From contig JAOTOM010001626.1 in the NCBI GenBank assembly GCA_034440615.1, forward strand, positions 1 through 64,000: a stretch of 64,000 nucleotides of DNA. Direction: 5' to 3'. The notes beneath the pieces were generated by a model that was not told the DNA's origin, searched no databases, and saw only the letters and a program-made list of their open reading frames with translations. Shown here piece after piece: positions 33,901-45,054 of this stretch; positions within the stretch are counted from its first letter, which is position 1, and every line of letters begins with the position of its first letter. A program made the translations under genes and the position numbers. The DNA comes from Ashinkailepas kermadecensis. Taxonomy: Eukaryota; Arthropoda; Thecostraca; Neolepadidae.

Positions 33901-36862
33901 TGTTGCCAGGGTAGGGAAGACCAGTGCAGGGCAGCACCCAAACCAACTGAGCCACCAGGGCAGCAGTCTGTTGCTTATATTTTCTACATACAAGAATGGA
34001 ACTAATGATTTTTAAGCAAATGCAGTGTTGATTGACCTAGTTTGGGAAAAAAAATGTATCTAGGCTGAACAAACCTATCCTGCCCACCCACATCAGGCAC
34101 CTATCCCTGCACCAATTTCCACACCAGTCACACCACACTGACAAGATCTTGTCACAGGTTGAAGTGCCATGCTGATGCTTTGCAGTCTTGCAACAAACTA
34201 TGGAATCACCATATAGGTAACCTACCTACATAACCTCAAGTTCTCAAAGCACACTGCGGCTCATGACTGGAAAAATATTGGCCCTTATGTACATTATCAC
34301 CTAGATGGATTTCAGGTAAGCTTTGTTGAGATGCATACTGACCTAGGCATCACAGTAGATAAATACTCGCATTTCCATCAACACATTGCTGGCATAGTAC
34401 AGAAAGCTGGAAGTATGGCTGGCAACCTACTAAGTTCTACTTTTTGACGTTCTCCTGAATTTATGAAAACCCTATACATTACTCATGTCGGCCTCTTTTG
34501 GAGTGTGTTTGGAATACAGGTTACATAAGTTACTTAAGGCAACTAGAATCAGTACATAGGAGGTGGACACGAAACAGAGGGATGGAAGGTCTGGATTATG
34601 GTGCCAGATTACAGAAACTAGGTCTGTGCTCGGTGAAAGGTAGACTGATTTGAGCAGACATTATCAAATGTTGGAATATTTGTCATGGCCATTCTGCCAT
34701 TAAGATCCCTGACATGTTTGTGCTGGCACCATTGGTGAACACATGTGGACACTCAATGAAATTGGCTCACAGGCATGCATCAGTGGATTGTAGGAATATA
34801 TTTTGTTTAGCCTCAGAGCTGTGCCACTCATTGCCTGATGATGTAGTAGCCTTAACAGACCTGGGTGCATTTAAAGCTGCACTGCACTCAAATCTCTGCA
34901 CATTGTTGTACAAATATACTGAATAGATTAACCATGATAATATACTAATCAAACTTGAAGAGCAGCTTTACTTCTCTATATTCAGAATATAGAGATCTCT
35001 ATATATCTTTATATTCAATCTCTGCATTTAATCTCTATGTTCAATCTCTATATCCTCTTTTTCAGAAATCTTGACTGACAACAAAATATTAGCAGATGTA
35101 GTGGCTACTCTAAGCATACAAATTTTGCTTAAGGTACACATTCCAATCCTGTGTCTTGCCCTGTCTATCTGATAACCATATTTTCTTTAATCTAGGGGAC
35201 TGGCATACCTGCAGATCAGAGTGGGAAACTTACTTTCCGAGTTGGGAGTCAGAGTGCATTCCAATTTCTTCTGGAGTACATTTTCATGGACATTATTTTT
35301 GTATGCATGGAATCTGTTTACCAGTAACTGACCAGAAAAACCTAAATCAGTACCTACATAATATGCATAAGTAATATCATTCTCATTTTTGTTCAAATAA
35401 AATGTCAAAACATAGGAACAAAGAAGTGAACAATGGATGGCACTGCCCAGCAGTGACTTGCAATAATCAGCACTGTTTCATTTCTCATAACTCACCAGAG
35501 CAATGTGCTTGCCTTTCACTTTTGGTCTCAGTGTAAGGCTAGCCATATGAAAAACAAACAAAAATACTTCACACTTCACTCTCAGCTCAGAGCTCACACC
35601 TACCTATGCATCCACTTTCCCACGTAACACAAACGCAACTCCGCTACCGCACATGCCACAGTTGGATGTGATCAAAGCAAAGGATCAGTCAAGGTCTTGT
35701 GTTTGCAATATGACACTGTTAACCACATGTTCAAAGTTGCTAATGGTTGTCATATAAAAAATACCTTGCATTGATTGGTCGACACATATTTCAGAACAGA
35801 AAACGCTAACGCAGCCAATTCTGATCTGTGGCCTCCGGGGCTCCGGAGAACGTCTCTCAAAACCGTCAAACTTGCCCACTATATGGGTGGCAGGAACACG
35901 GGTTTTCAAGATGCTGCTCAAAAGCCGGAGAACAGTGTACTCAGTGTGCATGTGCATCATCTTGCAAGTTGCTGTTGGCACGTTGTTGTTGGCAATTCCG
36001 GTGGTTGAGATTGATGGAGTGTGTGAGCCTGTGGTCCGGCTGCTGACTGCTACAAAAAGTGGTTAGTTTGAGTGGTGACTGTAAGTGTTTTTTTGGGTGT
36101 CGTTCTGTTTGTTTTTATTGATATCTTTGTCCCCAATTTGCATCAGAGTACATGTGAAGCCCATCCTATCCAGTATGAACCCGGAGTGCAAAAATGTTTT
36201 CAGAGATAAAATATATTAAGAAGTGCCTTAATTCCCACCCTGCTGCAGATACTGGCTCCCATTGATCAGGCACAGAACTCATCTCTGGATGAGTGATGCT
36301 TGCATATATGGGGAGCCAACCAGGTGAGAGAACCTCAGTCTGCATACCAAGGTAGGTATGCAGAGAAAATACAGGCAGTGAATTGCAGGTAGAAATGTTA
36401 CATAAATGAATAAATATTCATATTTAATATATATTTATCAATATTTATTTATAATAAATATTGAATTAGAATTACCCACTTGAAGTTTTGAGCATTTCTA
36501 CAAATAGCCTGGGCCCGGTTGCCAAAGCAAGTCACAGAACTTGAATTCCAATTGCTTAAATGAACAAATGACTAGGTACCTACCTTGATGGAATGTTCAC
36601 AGACGGAATAGCGTTCTTGCGCAGGAACAGCTTGGCCTTGAAGCCCATGGACCGTTTCAGAAGGCATGATGGGTCATACCTAGTCACCCTCCACAAAATG
36701 GTTCGAACAGATCCGAGCCGTCTTCAAGTTCATCCGGTCCTGTCTCGCACACAGGTGCACCCACTCTGCTCTCCTTTTTGCATCTTTCGGAAAATTAAAA
36801 TACGAGATGTCAGGATTGTTCCTGAAAGATGAAGTACACTTAGCCACAGAGCAGTATCCCAT
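30373..36862 (-). CDS. THAP-domain, P-element-type transposase-derived gene (partial, interrupted)
   Basis: Three minus-strand exons with consensus splice sites and compatible phases form one gene. Exon 1 encodes a THAP zinc-binding DNA-recognition domain. Exon 2 encodes a Lys/Gln-rich then acidic linker. Exon 3 encodes an Arg-rich coiled coil (leucine-zipper-like), a helix-turn-helix region (KKAFAYVSNVLKLPLPSMTTL, then SRWIRSF) and the start of an RNase H-like domain. This domain order is that of Drosophila P transposase and THAP9. The box expected to read F-D-E-M, with the first catalytic Asp, reads FYEMGL. Exon 1 carries 4 extra bases that shift the frame after HFVEGD. Exon 3 ends at a donor, but no further exons were recognised. 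It is either a decayed transposon copy or a domesticated gene with an assembly error. The long intron carries SINEs and a non-LTR fragment. The gene, if translated, would be nuclear and DNA-binding. Confidence 0.7.
32413..32568 (-). CDS. THAP/P-type gene exon 2 (linker)
   Basis: The acceptor TTTGCAACAG precedes 32568; the donor TG/GTAAGT follows 32413. The 156 bases enter with one base of a split codon and leave with two, matching exons 1 and 3. They encode EKITAALGRCQRHTHREQK and then a Ser/Pro/acidic segment ending DTDSL. No domain is recognised; assignment rests on splice sites and phase. Confidence 0.6.
32861..33185 (+). mobile_element. tRNA-derived SINE, copy 1
   Basis: The head has pol III A and B boxes (GCCTCAGCTGGTTAGAG and GGGTTCAAGTC) at tRNA-like spacing. 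The body of about 240 bases contains AACTGGCCTGATAGGGC, GTGTCAGTGCATTGACAGC and TTGTCAAAATTCTG, and ends near a T-rich stretch (GACTTTTTTAAAC). The same body occurs inverted at 33633-33966, proving a dispersed unit. It lies in the THAP-gene intron, antisense to it. Confidence 0.85.
33633..33966 (-). mobile_element. tRNA-derived SINE, copy 2 (inverted)
   Basis: Reading the minus strand: GTGGCTCAGTTGGTTTGGG (A box), AGGTTTGATTC (B box), then the same body as copy 1 (GCCTGATAAGGCTGGGGATG, GTGTCAGTGCATTGATGGC, TTGTCAAAATTCTGCTG) and an A-rich end (GGATTAAAAAAAAATCC). It is the same strand as the THAP gene. Confidence 0.85.
34250..34926 (+). pseudogene. Non-LTR reverse transcriptase C-terminal fragment (second family)
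   Basis: Broken plus-strand frames read DLGITVDKYSHFHQHI, IVQKAGSMAGNLLSST, RSPEFMKTLYITHV, a corrupted Arg/Trp-rich segment, and finally CHSLPDDVVALTDLGAFK before a stop at 34926. These are the palm-thumb and C-terminal motifs of a CR1-group retrotransposon distinct from copies A-F. Several stops and frameshifts are present. It lies in intron 1 of the THAP gene, antisense. Confidence 0.75.
36584..36862 (-). CDS. THAP/P-type gene exon 1 (THAP zinc finger), frame interrupted
   Basis: ATG at 36862 begins MGYCSVAKC. The C2CH ligands are all visible: C-x4-C at the start, then C-x2-H in ICSNHF. The other conserved THAP residues also appear (FNFPKD, the Trp in EWVHLC, and an AVP-like box, NAIPSV). 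After HFVEGD the frame meets TAG, and the homology resumes in another frame (YDPSCLLKRS), consistent with 4 extra bases near 36674-36680. The exon ends AG/GTAGGT at 36584, leaving two bases of a codon that exon 2 completes as Arg. Confidence 0.75.
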
Positions 36863-37393
36863 TACTACGAGCACCTAATCAAAGACCAGAAAATCCTATA
36901 CTATATCGTACGCAGCCGCAACACTACCAGATATTTGAAAGCGTGAAAGTACGGTTGTATTCTGGCGCAGGAAATGCGCAGGAAACGTCTAATGAGTGAC
37001 GTCAGAAATTAAAGTGGCCCTATGGCCGCTGAAGGGACGGTTCCCCCCTGATTCCGCCATTTTGATACATTTTGACTATAAAGCATACCGAACATCACAC
37101 TCGAAATGAAATTGGGTTAAAAATCCTCATTTACTAAACGAATTTGACAAGGATCTTTAGCTCATATAGTTGGGCAATGGCGTGCGTCAGTGCGCCAAAC
37201 GCGTGATAGGCTCATACAAAAAGCTTTCGGTATAAAAATGAATACATTTGCATTATGAAATGTACAAAGCATCAAAAGTGAAAAGAATTGTAGGATATAT
37301 GCACGCTTTTCATGAATTTCACATGGTGTGGCCATGAACTTTTGGGCCCGTAGCTGATGAACATACGATAATTGGGTTATTCTCTTCACGTAC

Positions 37394-37600
37394 CTGCCTT
37401 ATACCATGCGGCACTTCCTCGATGCTTCTGCTGGTAGTCATCACTCGGCACGATCGCTCAAATTCTTCATCGTTGTCAGATGCGTCTTCAGAAGTGAAAC
37501 TATCACTATGCCTGGGATCCCAATCAGAATCAGAATCTGCATACAGCTCTTTCAAAATTTCCTCCGAAACTAAAGATTTACGTGCCATTTGGCTCGCCAT
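37394..37600 (-). CDS. Probable piggyBac-like first exon (acidic N-terminus)
   Basis: ATG at 37600 opens 69 codons, MASQMARKSLVSEEI then an Asp/Ser/Glu-rich stretch (ADSDSDWD, SEDASDNDEEF), typical of piggyBac transposase N-termini. It ends phase 0 at CAG/GTACGT, and the piggyBac-like block at 26466 starts phase 0 after a good acceptor. Joining them implies a 10.9 kb intron that contains the THAP gene. Linking the exons is inference; the acidic exon could belong to something else. Confidence 0.45.
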
Positions 37601-38274
37601 GACTCGCAAGCACCATTGGTACGACGCGGCTGCGTCCACCAATATCGAAAGCAAAATAAAGCATCCCCTTCCAAGTGCGAACTCCGTTTATTTTCCCATC
37701 CGCTGTGAGGTGAAGCCAATCAGCAGGGAACTGCGTACTGGTGAGTTACATTTCTTGGCTTGGTGTCGGATTGCACATCCCCTCTTCACCATCGTTGAAA
37801 ACTGAGGAGGCTTTACCGCTGAGCTCGCAGGGTACACCCACGCATATCATAGTTATACATCAGCGATCTCTTTGATCGCGCATTGGTTAGTTTCGCGCCT
37901 GCTTATGACCACTGCGCTTTTGACTGCTCATAAATCGCTACTAATCACGCTCCCAATAATGTCACACGGCCATGTGGGCCTGGGTCCAATTGCCAGTCGG
38001 CACCAAAAGAATGTCAGATGCAACACACCGACCATCAGCATATTCCACACCAGACTCTGGGAAGCTGCACCAGGAATTTAGGCAGGATGGTAACCATGCA
38101 AGGTATTTTTTACGTCTCGGCCAGATGTTGCCGCACGCTGGAAATGCACACAGATGTCTACTGTTTGGTTACTATTGACACTGATGCTGGGAGTGTCGGA
38201 ATATCGTACTTATGTGATTAAAACACAAGCAAATAACTATTCACGGGAGGGGCGAAAACCTCAATTGGTAGATC
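37601..38274. other. No gene seen
   Basis: Upstream side of the acidic exon on the minus strand. No promoter element or further exon could be supported. Confidence 0.3.
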
Positions 38275-39455
38275 ATAGACTTCGTTACAAGCAGTGACGT
38301 CGCCACGGAATTCTTCTAGGATGGGTAAGGTTAAAAAGGGGTCTCCTGCTCCACCGCAAATAGGCCTCCATTGTGTTGGGGCCTGCTATTGTTTTTTTTT
38401 TATATCTTAGTATGGGTTGGGAATGGGAAACATGATTTCATTTGCATGTCTTGCTTGTTCTTGGCATGGCGCCACATTTACACCAAATGCAATAGCAGTT
38501 TGTTTGTTTGTTTGTTGGGAACTGAGCCATACCAGGGTATAAATAATTAATATGTGAATAAATACCTAAGTGCCAAAACAAACAAATGTCTTAATGCTTT
38601 CTCGACCGGAAAAATCTTCTCGTTGGCCTCTAGATTACAGCGAGCTGGTGGGGTTGGTGCTAAGCATATCTTAGATATATCTCCCATTGATCAACACAAT
38701 TGTAGGTCCTCCAAGTCTAACTGAATATACTAGATTCATCACTACTGGTAGTCATTCCCACCAGCTTGATGTCATAAGCAAGCTTAAACGATCATTTCTC
38801 AGTCCCAGGACGACACTTTCGCGGAGATGATAACGAGAAGTGGATTAAATTGTTCTTCTGATCGCCATCTCAGGGGTTTATTGATTTTACAACATTTGGT
38901 GCTGGCTGCAAGGCACCTGCACACAAGATAAAACGATAAATCCTCAGCGAATAAATTCACGGCAAGAACAAGCATTGAACAACATTGCCTAAATGACAAT
39001 GTAACAATGCATAAATAATGCAAACCCTTCAAATTCCACGCTCTTATGCCCATGGTTTTCGCTGTGGTGTACCGTTTTGTAAATGACGTCGTTGAGAAGG
39101 TATTGAAGCTGGAAAGCTCTAATCATGCAGGCTGTAATCACTGAAAACAAGTTTGTATGAAGAAAATGCATTTAAAAACATTTTTCCTCCCATTTTATAT
39201 TCGAGCATGGGTGTTGTTTTGTATGCTTGTGAAGGGGAATTCGCCCCTTCAATGTTGGCTTGTCCCCATTGGCAATGCATCCCATGTCCCATGTTTCTGA
39301 AAATTATTTTTGGGGGAATCAGTGGCGTACATAAAATTTGCATCATAGGGCAGGGGGCAAACGGATTTGGAGGGGATCCACCTACCCCGATTAAAATGTC
39401 CTCGGATTTCGACAACTATTGTTTTCAAAGGGGACATTTTAAAATAAAATAATTA
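38275..39455 (+). repeat. 1.2 kb direct duplication, copy 1
   Basis: Matches 40520-41683 in the same orientation almost end to end: GTCGCCACGGAATTCTTC, CAAGGCACCTGCACA, GAATAAATTCA, AAAATAAAATAATTAG. Divergence and indels are moderate. No coding sequence recognised. Its last 250 bases belong to the interspersed family with copies at 26985, 51225, 52020 and 52865. Confidence 0.85.
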
Positions 39456-39474
39456 GTTTGGTTGTGGTTTTCAA

Positions 39475-39905
39475 GGCCTGCGACGCGACTTTTTTGAGTC
39501 CAAGTGTGATCATTTGGCTCCGACGTCATTTGCTTGGATCCCTAGCGCGAGTTTTAGCGGCCTCGGCACTTTTTGGAGGTCCAAGTTTTGGGGTCTTTTG
39601 GCGTCATTGTTGGGGACCCAGGATGACTATCCATGTCCGGATTGTTTTTCGTTGCCCAGGCATTTGTTTTGGTCCCAATGAGACTCTTGGGGCCCGGAAC
39701 GACCTGTCGTGTCCCTAGCGTGATTGTCAGGGTCCGGGCATGACTATTTATAAGGTTCAGCATGCGTTTCACGGGCTCCGGCTCTTTTGGAGCCCATATC
39801 GTGAGTTTCAAGTACCCGGCACGATTTTTTTGGGGACCCCAGTGTGATTTTCCGGTGCACAGACGCGAACTTTTGAGGCACCGAAGGTAATATTACGGCA
39901 TGGAC
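39475..39905 (+). repeat. Degenerate G-C-rich array, copy 1
   Basis: Homologous to 43735-44105 (GCGACGCGACTTTTTT, GACGTCATTTGCTTGGATCC, CTATCCATGTCCGGATTG). Internally it repeats a loose motif of about 30-40 bases, T-rich then GGGGTCCC then GCGCGA. Confidence 0.75.
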
Positions 39906-40519
39906 TTTCCCGGCTGCCACCCCCATCCCCCCCCCCCCTACGGTTCTGATGTACTTGATTGCAAGAGGTATTACATCCCCAATGAATGGTAGTGCTGGAC
40001 TTCGGGCGTGGGCGGGTGGAAATTGGTTGGATGCAGAGGATGCAAATGGCTGACCGTTTTTCTACTCATATACACTTTTTTATTCTTTGCAATATTTGTT
40101 GGACATAAAATTGTGCAACCCAGAGCATCGTTGGGTGCAAGTGTTTACCTTCGAATGGTTTGGTGGCCTGATTACACGGCAAGCTTAATGCATACACAGG
40201 TGCTTGCACTTTTCTAACACGTTCACAGGTCTAAAAATAAATAGCGAATACTAAGGATGTGACATTTGCATATACAAAGCGCAGCCAAGGGGGCCGTCAT
40301 CCCCTTAGCAACCAAAAAGACATGAGATAGAACAAGAAATTTGGAGATTCTCACCGCGTAAAACCAACAATTTTCTGCGCTCCAAGCGCGACAAAAGCGT
40401 TTTCTATGTCATGCCATTTTTTAGGTCGGCACCCACTTTAGAAGATTCTGGCTGCGCCACTGATCATATATACCATTATATTCCAACATATATTGTGGCA
40501 TTACGCGGAGTAGACAATC
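39906..40519. other. No gene seen
   Basis: Spacer between the first array and the second 1.2 kb duplicate. Nothing recognised. Confidence 0.3.
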
Positions 40520-41683
40520 TCGTAATGGTTACCGGCAGTGGCGTCGCCACGAAATTCTTCCAAGGGGGGCAATGTTGATAGGGGGCCTCCTGCTCCCCGA
40601 AAAGGGGCCTCCACTGTGTTAGGGCCTCCTCTTGCTTTTTAGGCTCTTAGTATGGTTCCCGAATGGGAACATGATTTCATATTGATGTCTTGTTTGTTCT
40701 TGGCATGGTATATAATTTACGCAAAGCGCAATAGCAAGAATTTTTTTTTTCGCTGAGACCCGAGCCATACCGGGGTATAAATAAGCAAATGTAGATAAAT
40801 ACGTCAGTGCCAAAACAAACCAATATCTTTATGCTTTATCGACGAGAAGAATCTTCCCGCTGGCCTCTAGATTGTAGCGAGCTGGTGGGGCTCGTGCTGA
40901 GCATATCTTAAAGATATCTCCCATTGATCAACCCACTTCTTTGTTCACCAAGTTTAACTGAATATAGCTAGGTTCATCACTACTGTTAGTCATTCCCACC
41001 AGCTTGATCTCATAAACAAACTCAAACGATCATTTCTCAGTCCCAGGACAACAATTTCGCGAAGGTGACAGCAAGAAGTGGATTGAATTGGTTTTCTGAT
41101 CGTCATCTTAGGGATTTTTTTTTTTTTCATAACTTTTGGTGCTGGCTGCAAGGCACTTGGCACAGAAGCTAAAATAATAAATACTCCGCGAATAAATTAA
41201 AGGCAAGAACAAACATTGAACAACCATGCATCAATGGCAATGCAACAATGTAACAATGACAATGCATAAATAATGCAAAACCTTCGAATTCCACGCCGTC
41301 ACGCCCATGGTTATCGCTGTGCTGTACCGTTTTGTAAATTATGTCGTTGAGAAAGTACTGAAGCTGGGAAGCTCTAATCATGCATGCTGTAATCACAGAA
41401 GACAACTTTGTAGGAAGAACATACATTTAAAACATCATTCCTCCCATTTAATATGGGGCATCGGTGTTGTTTTGTATGCTTGTGATGGGAATTTACCCCC
41501 GCAATGTTGGCTTTGCTCCATTGGCGTAAGTTTCTGAAAATTATTGGGAGACCAGTGACGCACCTATATTTGCGTCAAGGGGAGGGGGCAAACGTATGGA
41601 GGGGGTCCAACTACCGAATAAAGTCTTCCGATTTCGACCACTATTTTGTCAAAGGGGAACTTTTTAAATAAAATAATTAGTGA
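40520..41683 (+). repeat. 1.2 kb direct duplication, copy 2
   Basis: Second copy of 38275-39455, about 2.24 kb downstream. The boundary is sharp at AAATAAAATAATTAGTGATC, after which the copies differ. Confidence 0.85.
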
Positions 41684-42229
41684 TCAACTGAATTATCCTG
41701 TGGAGGGAGGGGCCTAATATACCACTATCGTTTCTGATTCGTCGGATTTCAACCCTAGCTCCCACAACCTGTTCAAATGTATCCTTTTGGTATTCCTTGA
41801 TAAGTCACCTCGCACTGCTGAAATTACACCTGCATAAATCACTTTAAAATGTAAAGTTTTCCAATTTCAGACATTCCAGTTCATAGTGCCCGGTCGCCAC
41901 GACGCCAACGTTAGTGCACGTGCACACCCATCTTGCGCATTCGGCGCATTCGCCACACTTCGTGCGATGCTACGGATTCTGCTGGGCCTTCTACGCTTTG
42001 TTAATTGCTGCCACATGATAGACTTGCGCCATATCTGACGTGATAAAATGCTTCGTATGGGCGTTCGCTGCGAAAATTCGATTAATTAAATTCGATCATT
42101 AGTTCCCTTCTTACCATATTTTATGGTGAAGAAATGCAGATACCCGCTGAGCTTTGATGCACCTCATATCTTTAATTAAACATGCTTCCAGGTTGGCTAC
42201 CGAACCGAAGCCCTGCCTGAGTGTACTTC
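41684..42229. other. No gene seen
   Basis: Unique sequence between the duplicate and the main array. Confidence 0.3.
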
Positions 42230-44105
42230 TTTGGACCCGTTTCGTATTTCTTCGTCTGCGGATGTGTCTTAAGGCTCCAATTCATTTTTGTTAGAGGCCC
42301 AACGCATTTTCGAAACCCCTGGTCGTTTTAGGGTTTTGTTGCTTTTTTTGCGCACCGAATATTTTTTTTAGTTGTCGGGGCGCTTTCAAAGATCTCGATG
42401 TGTTTACTTAGTGCCCGGTATTTTTGTTCGTTTTGGGATCATGTTGCTTTTTGCGGCCCCAGCCTCTTTTCAGGCCCTTTTGCGGTCATATGGCCCCTGT
42501 GTGCCTTGAGAGCTTTCGGTGTTTTTTTTTTTTTTTTTAGTGTTCCCGGTATATATAGTTATGGCTACAACGCAAGTTTTCGGACCCTGTCGCTTTTTAC
42601 GAGACTGCGCTTTGAAGGGCCAGTCGCATTTTCGGTCCCCGTTGTGCTCTTAGGGTCCCGCTGTGTTTATTTGGGGCTTCTGACGCACATTTGTGGGGCC
42701 CCAGTACGATTTTGAGGCTTCGGTGCGTTTTTTGCTGGGTCCCAGCGCGACTTATCGCGCCCAGGCGCGTGGTTCCGGGACCCAACGCCAGTTATCTGGG
42801 CTCAACGCGATTTTGTGGATCTCTTCTGAATTTTCTTTAACTTCCGAATCCCGCCCTGATGTTTCGAGTCCCTGGTGCCATGTTTTTGTATCTCACCTCG
42901 ATTTTCTTCGAGCTCCGGTATGTTTTTCGATGCCGTACGCGATTTGTCAAGGCATCTGATGACATGTTCGGTGCTCCAGAACCATTGCCCTGACCCGGAC
43001 TTTTTTGCAATCCCTCCTGATTTTGGAGGGCTCCGGCTTTATTTTTCGGATACCGATGGGACTTTGGGGGTCACACGGTGCCTATGTGGGGCCATAGACG
43101 GCAATTGTTGGCAGCCCCGACGTTAATTTTTGATGCCCAGAGCAAAATTTTGGTACTACCGATGGGTCCGAGCGCTAAATTTTTGGTACTACCGAATTGT
43201 GGGTCCGAGCGCGAAATTTGGTGGGACCGTTTCGAGTTTGCGGGGCGCGTTGTACTTAGCTGTGACCCCAACGCGATCTTGGCGGTTCCTGTTGCAGATT
43301 TTCGTGCCTCGGAGCGAGATTTCTGGGGCCCGACGTATTTACTTTGAGCCCCTACGCGAATTCTGGTGGACCGACGCGAATTTTTGTGGTCCCAGCGCGA
43401 CTTTTGGGGCCTCGGCTCGATTCTTGGGAGCATATCCCTCTCAGGAGGGGGGGCTATTTGCCCCTTTGATATGTCACTGCGGCCACCGAAGGAGTTCTAT
43501 TTTTATATAGGTCCTTATGTGATATTTTTTGGGTCCTGGTACGATTCTTCGGTCTCCAGGTGCGATTTTTTTCGGTACCCTGACACGTTTTTGTCCAGTA
43601 CCCAACGGGTTTTGCGGGGACTTTGACCCGATTTTTTTGGGCGCAGAGTGACATTCCGGTTGATAATTGATTTTTGGGCCAGCAGCAACCTTTGGGGTCC
43701 AGGCGCGACTTTCTTGGTCCCCAGTGAGATTTTTTGAAGGCCGCGACGCGACTTTTTTAGTCCAATGTAATCTTTTGTGTCCCGACGTCATTTGCTTGGA
43801 TCCCTAGCGCGAGTTTTAGCGACCTCGATACTTTGTGGGTGTCCAATACGTTTTGGATGCTTTTGGTGTCATTGTTGGGACCCAAGAGTGATTATCCATG
43901 TCCGGATTGTTTTTCGTTGCCCCGGCTTCATTTGTGTCCAAATGATACTGTTGGGGAATGGTACGACTTATCGTGCCCCTAGCGTGATTTTCATGATCCG
44001 GGCGTGAATTTTCGGTACCCATAGGCTCAGCGAGATTTTCAGGGGCCCCGGCCGGATCTTGTTGGGCCCATGTCATGATTTTCAAGTACCCCGGCACGAC
44101 TCCTG
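42230..44105 (+). repeat. Degenerate tandem array (GGGGTCCCAGCGCGA-type units)
   Basis: A loose 30-45-base unit recurs throughout: T-run, GGGG(T/C)CCC, (A/G)GCGCGA. Units are strongly diverged, so only the motif and rhythm are shared. Its end duplicates 39475-39905. Confidence 0.65.
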
Positions 44106-45054
44106 CCATTTCAGAAGCTTCTAGCAAATTATAGACCTCCTCTCGCGTCTTAGGGGTCTCGTCTCATTTCCTGGAGCTTCTTTACCGGTTTTGGACGTCT
44201 TCTCGTCGGTCCTACCCTCCTCCATATTCAATGGTCCTCCTCTCCCGTTTTGGAGGACCTCCTCCCACATCCTGGGGCCCCTTTAAAATGGCATGGGACT
44301 TCCTCTCATGTTCCAGGGACATCCTCTGCCAAATTAGGTGCCTCCTGCCACGCCTCGTGGGCCTCCTCCTTTGTCCTCGCAAAGCTTACCAGTCTTGAGG
44401 GATCTTCAATTTTGGAAACCTCGCCTCCTTCCATACCTGCTACTTACCACTCCCATTTTAAGGGCCTTCTCTCATTTCATGGAAATTCCTTCCGGTCGTC
44501 GGGGCCTCATTCGGCCCTGGAGACCTCCTACTCCATCTCAAGGGACTCCTCTCGAGTCCGGCAGGGGCCTCCTTTTTTCTTTTTCAAATTAGGGGCCTCC
44601 TTTTTACGTCGTCGGGGCCTCCTGTTCCGCGTTTTGATTCTATCTTTTCCCATTTTAAGGATGGCCTCTTATCTCCTGGTGGACTCCTGTTCTCTCTTAG
44701 GTGGCTCCTCTTCCAAATTACACGCAACCTTTCCTATCTCAGTTACCTTGTCATTTCCTGGGGACCTTCTTACCCGTCTTGAAACCTTCTTTCTCGCCTG
44801 GGAGCCATCTGTGTTATCTAATGGCCATTCTCTCCTATTTTAGGGGCTTCCTCGTGCATCATAGGGTCTCTTTCCAATCTTATATCGTCCTCTTCCGAAT
44901 TAGGTGCTTCCTGCCACTTTTCTGGATTATCCTTTTCTATCTTCGTGGAACCTTACCCGTTTCGGGGACTGCTTTTACGTCTCCGAAACCTCAACTCATA
45001 TTCACTGGCTTTCTCTTCCGTCTTAGGGTCTTCTCTCATTTTATGAGGTCTCCC
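44106..45054 (+). repeat. Degenerate tandem array (GGGGCCTCCTCTC-type units)
   Basis: Units of variable length carry GGGGCCTCCT or GGACCTCCT followed by a CAT-rich part. This is intermediate between the preceding array and the near-perfect 21-base array that follows. Confidence 0.65.
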
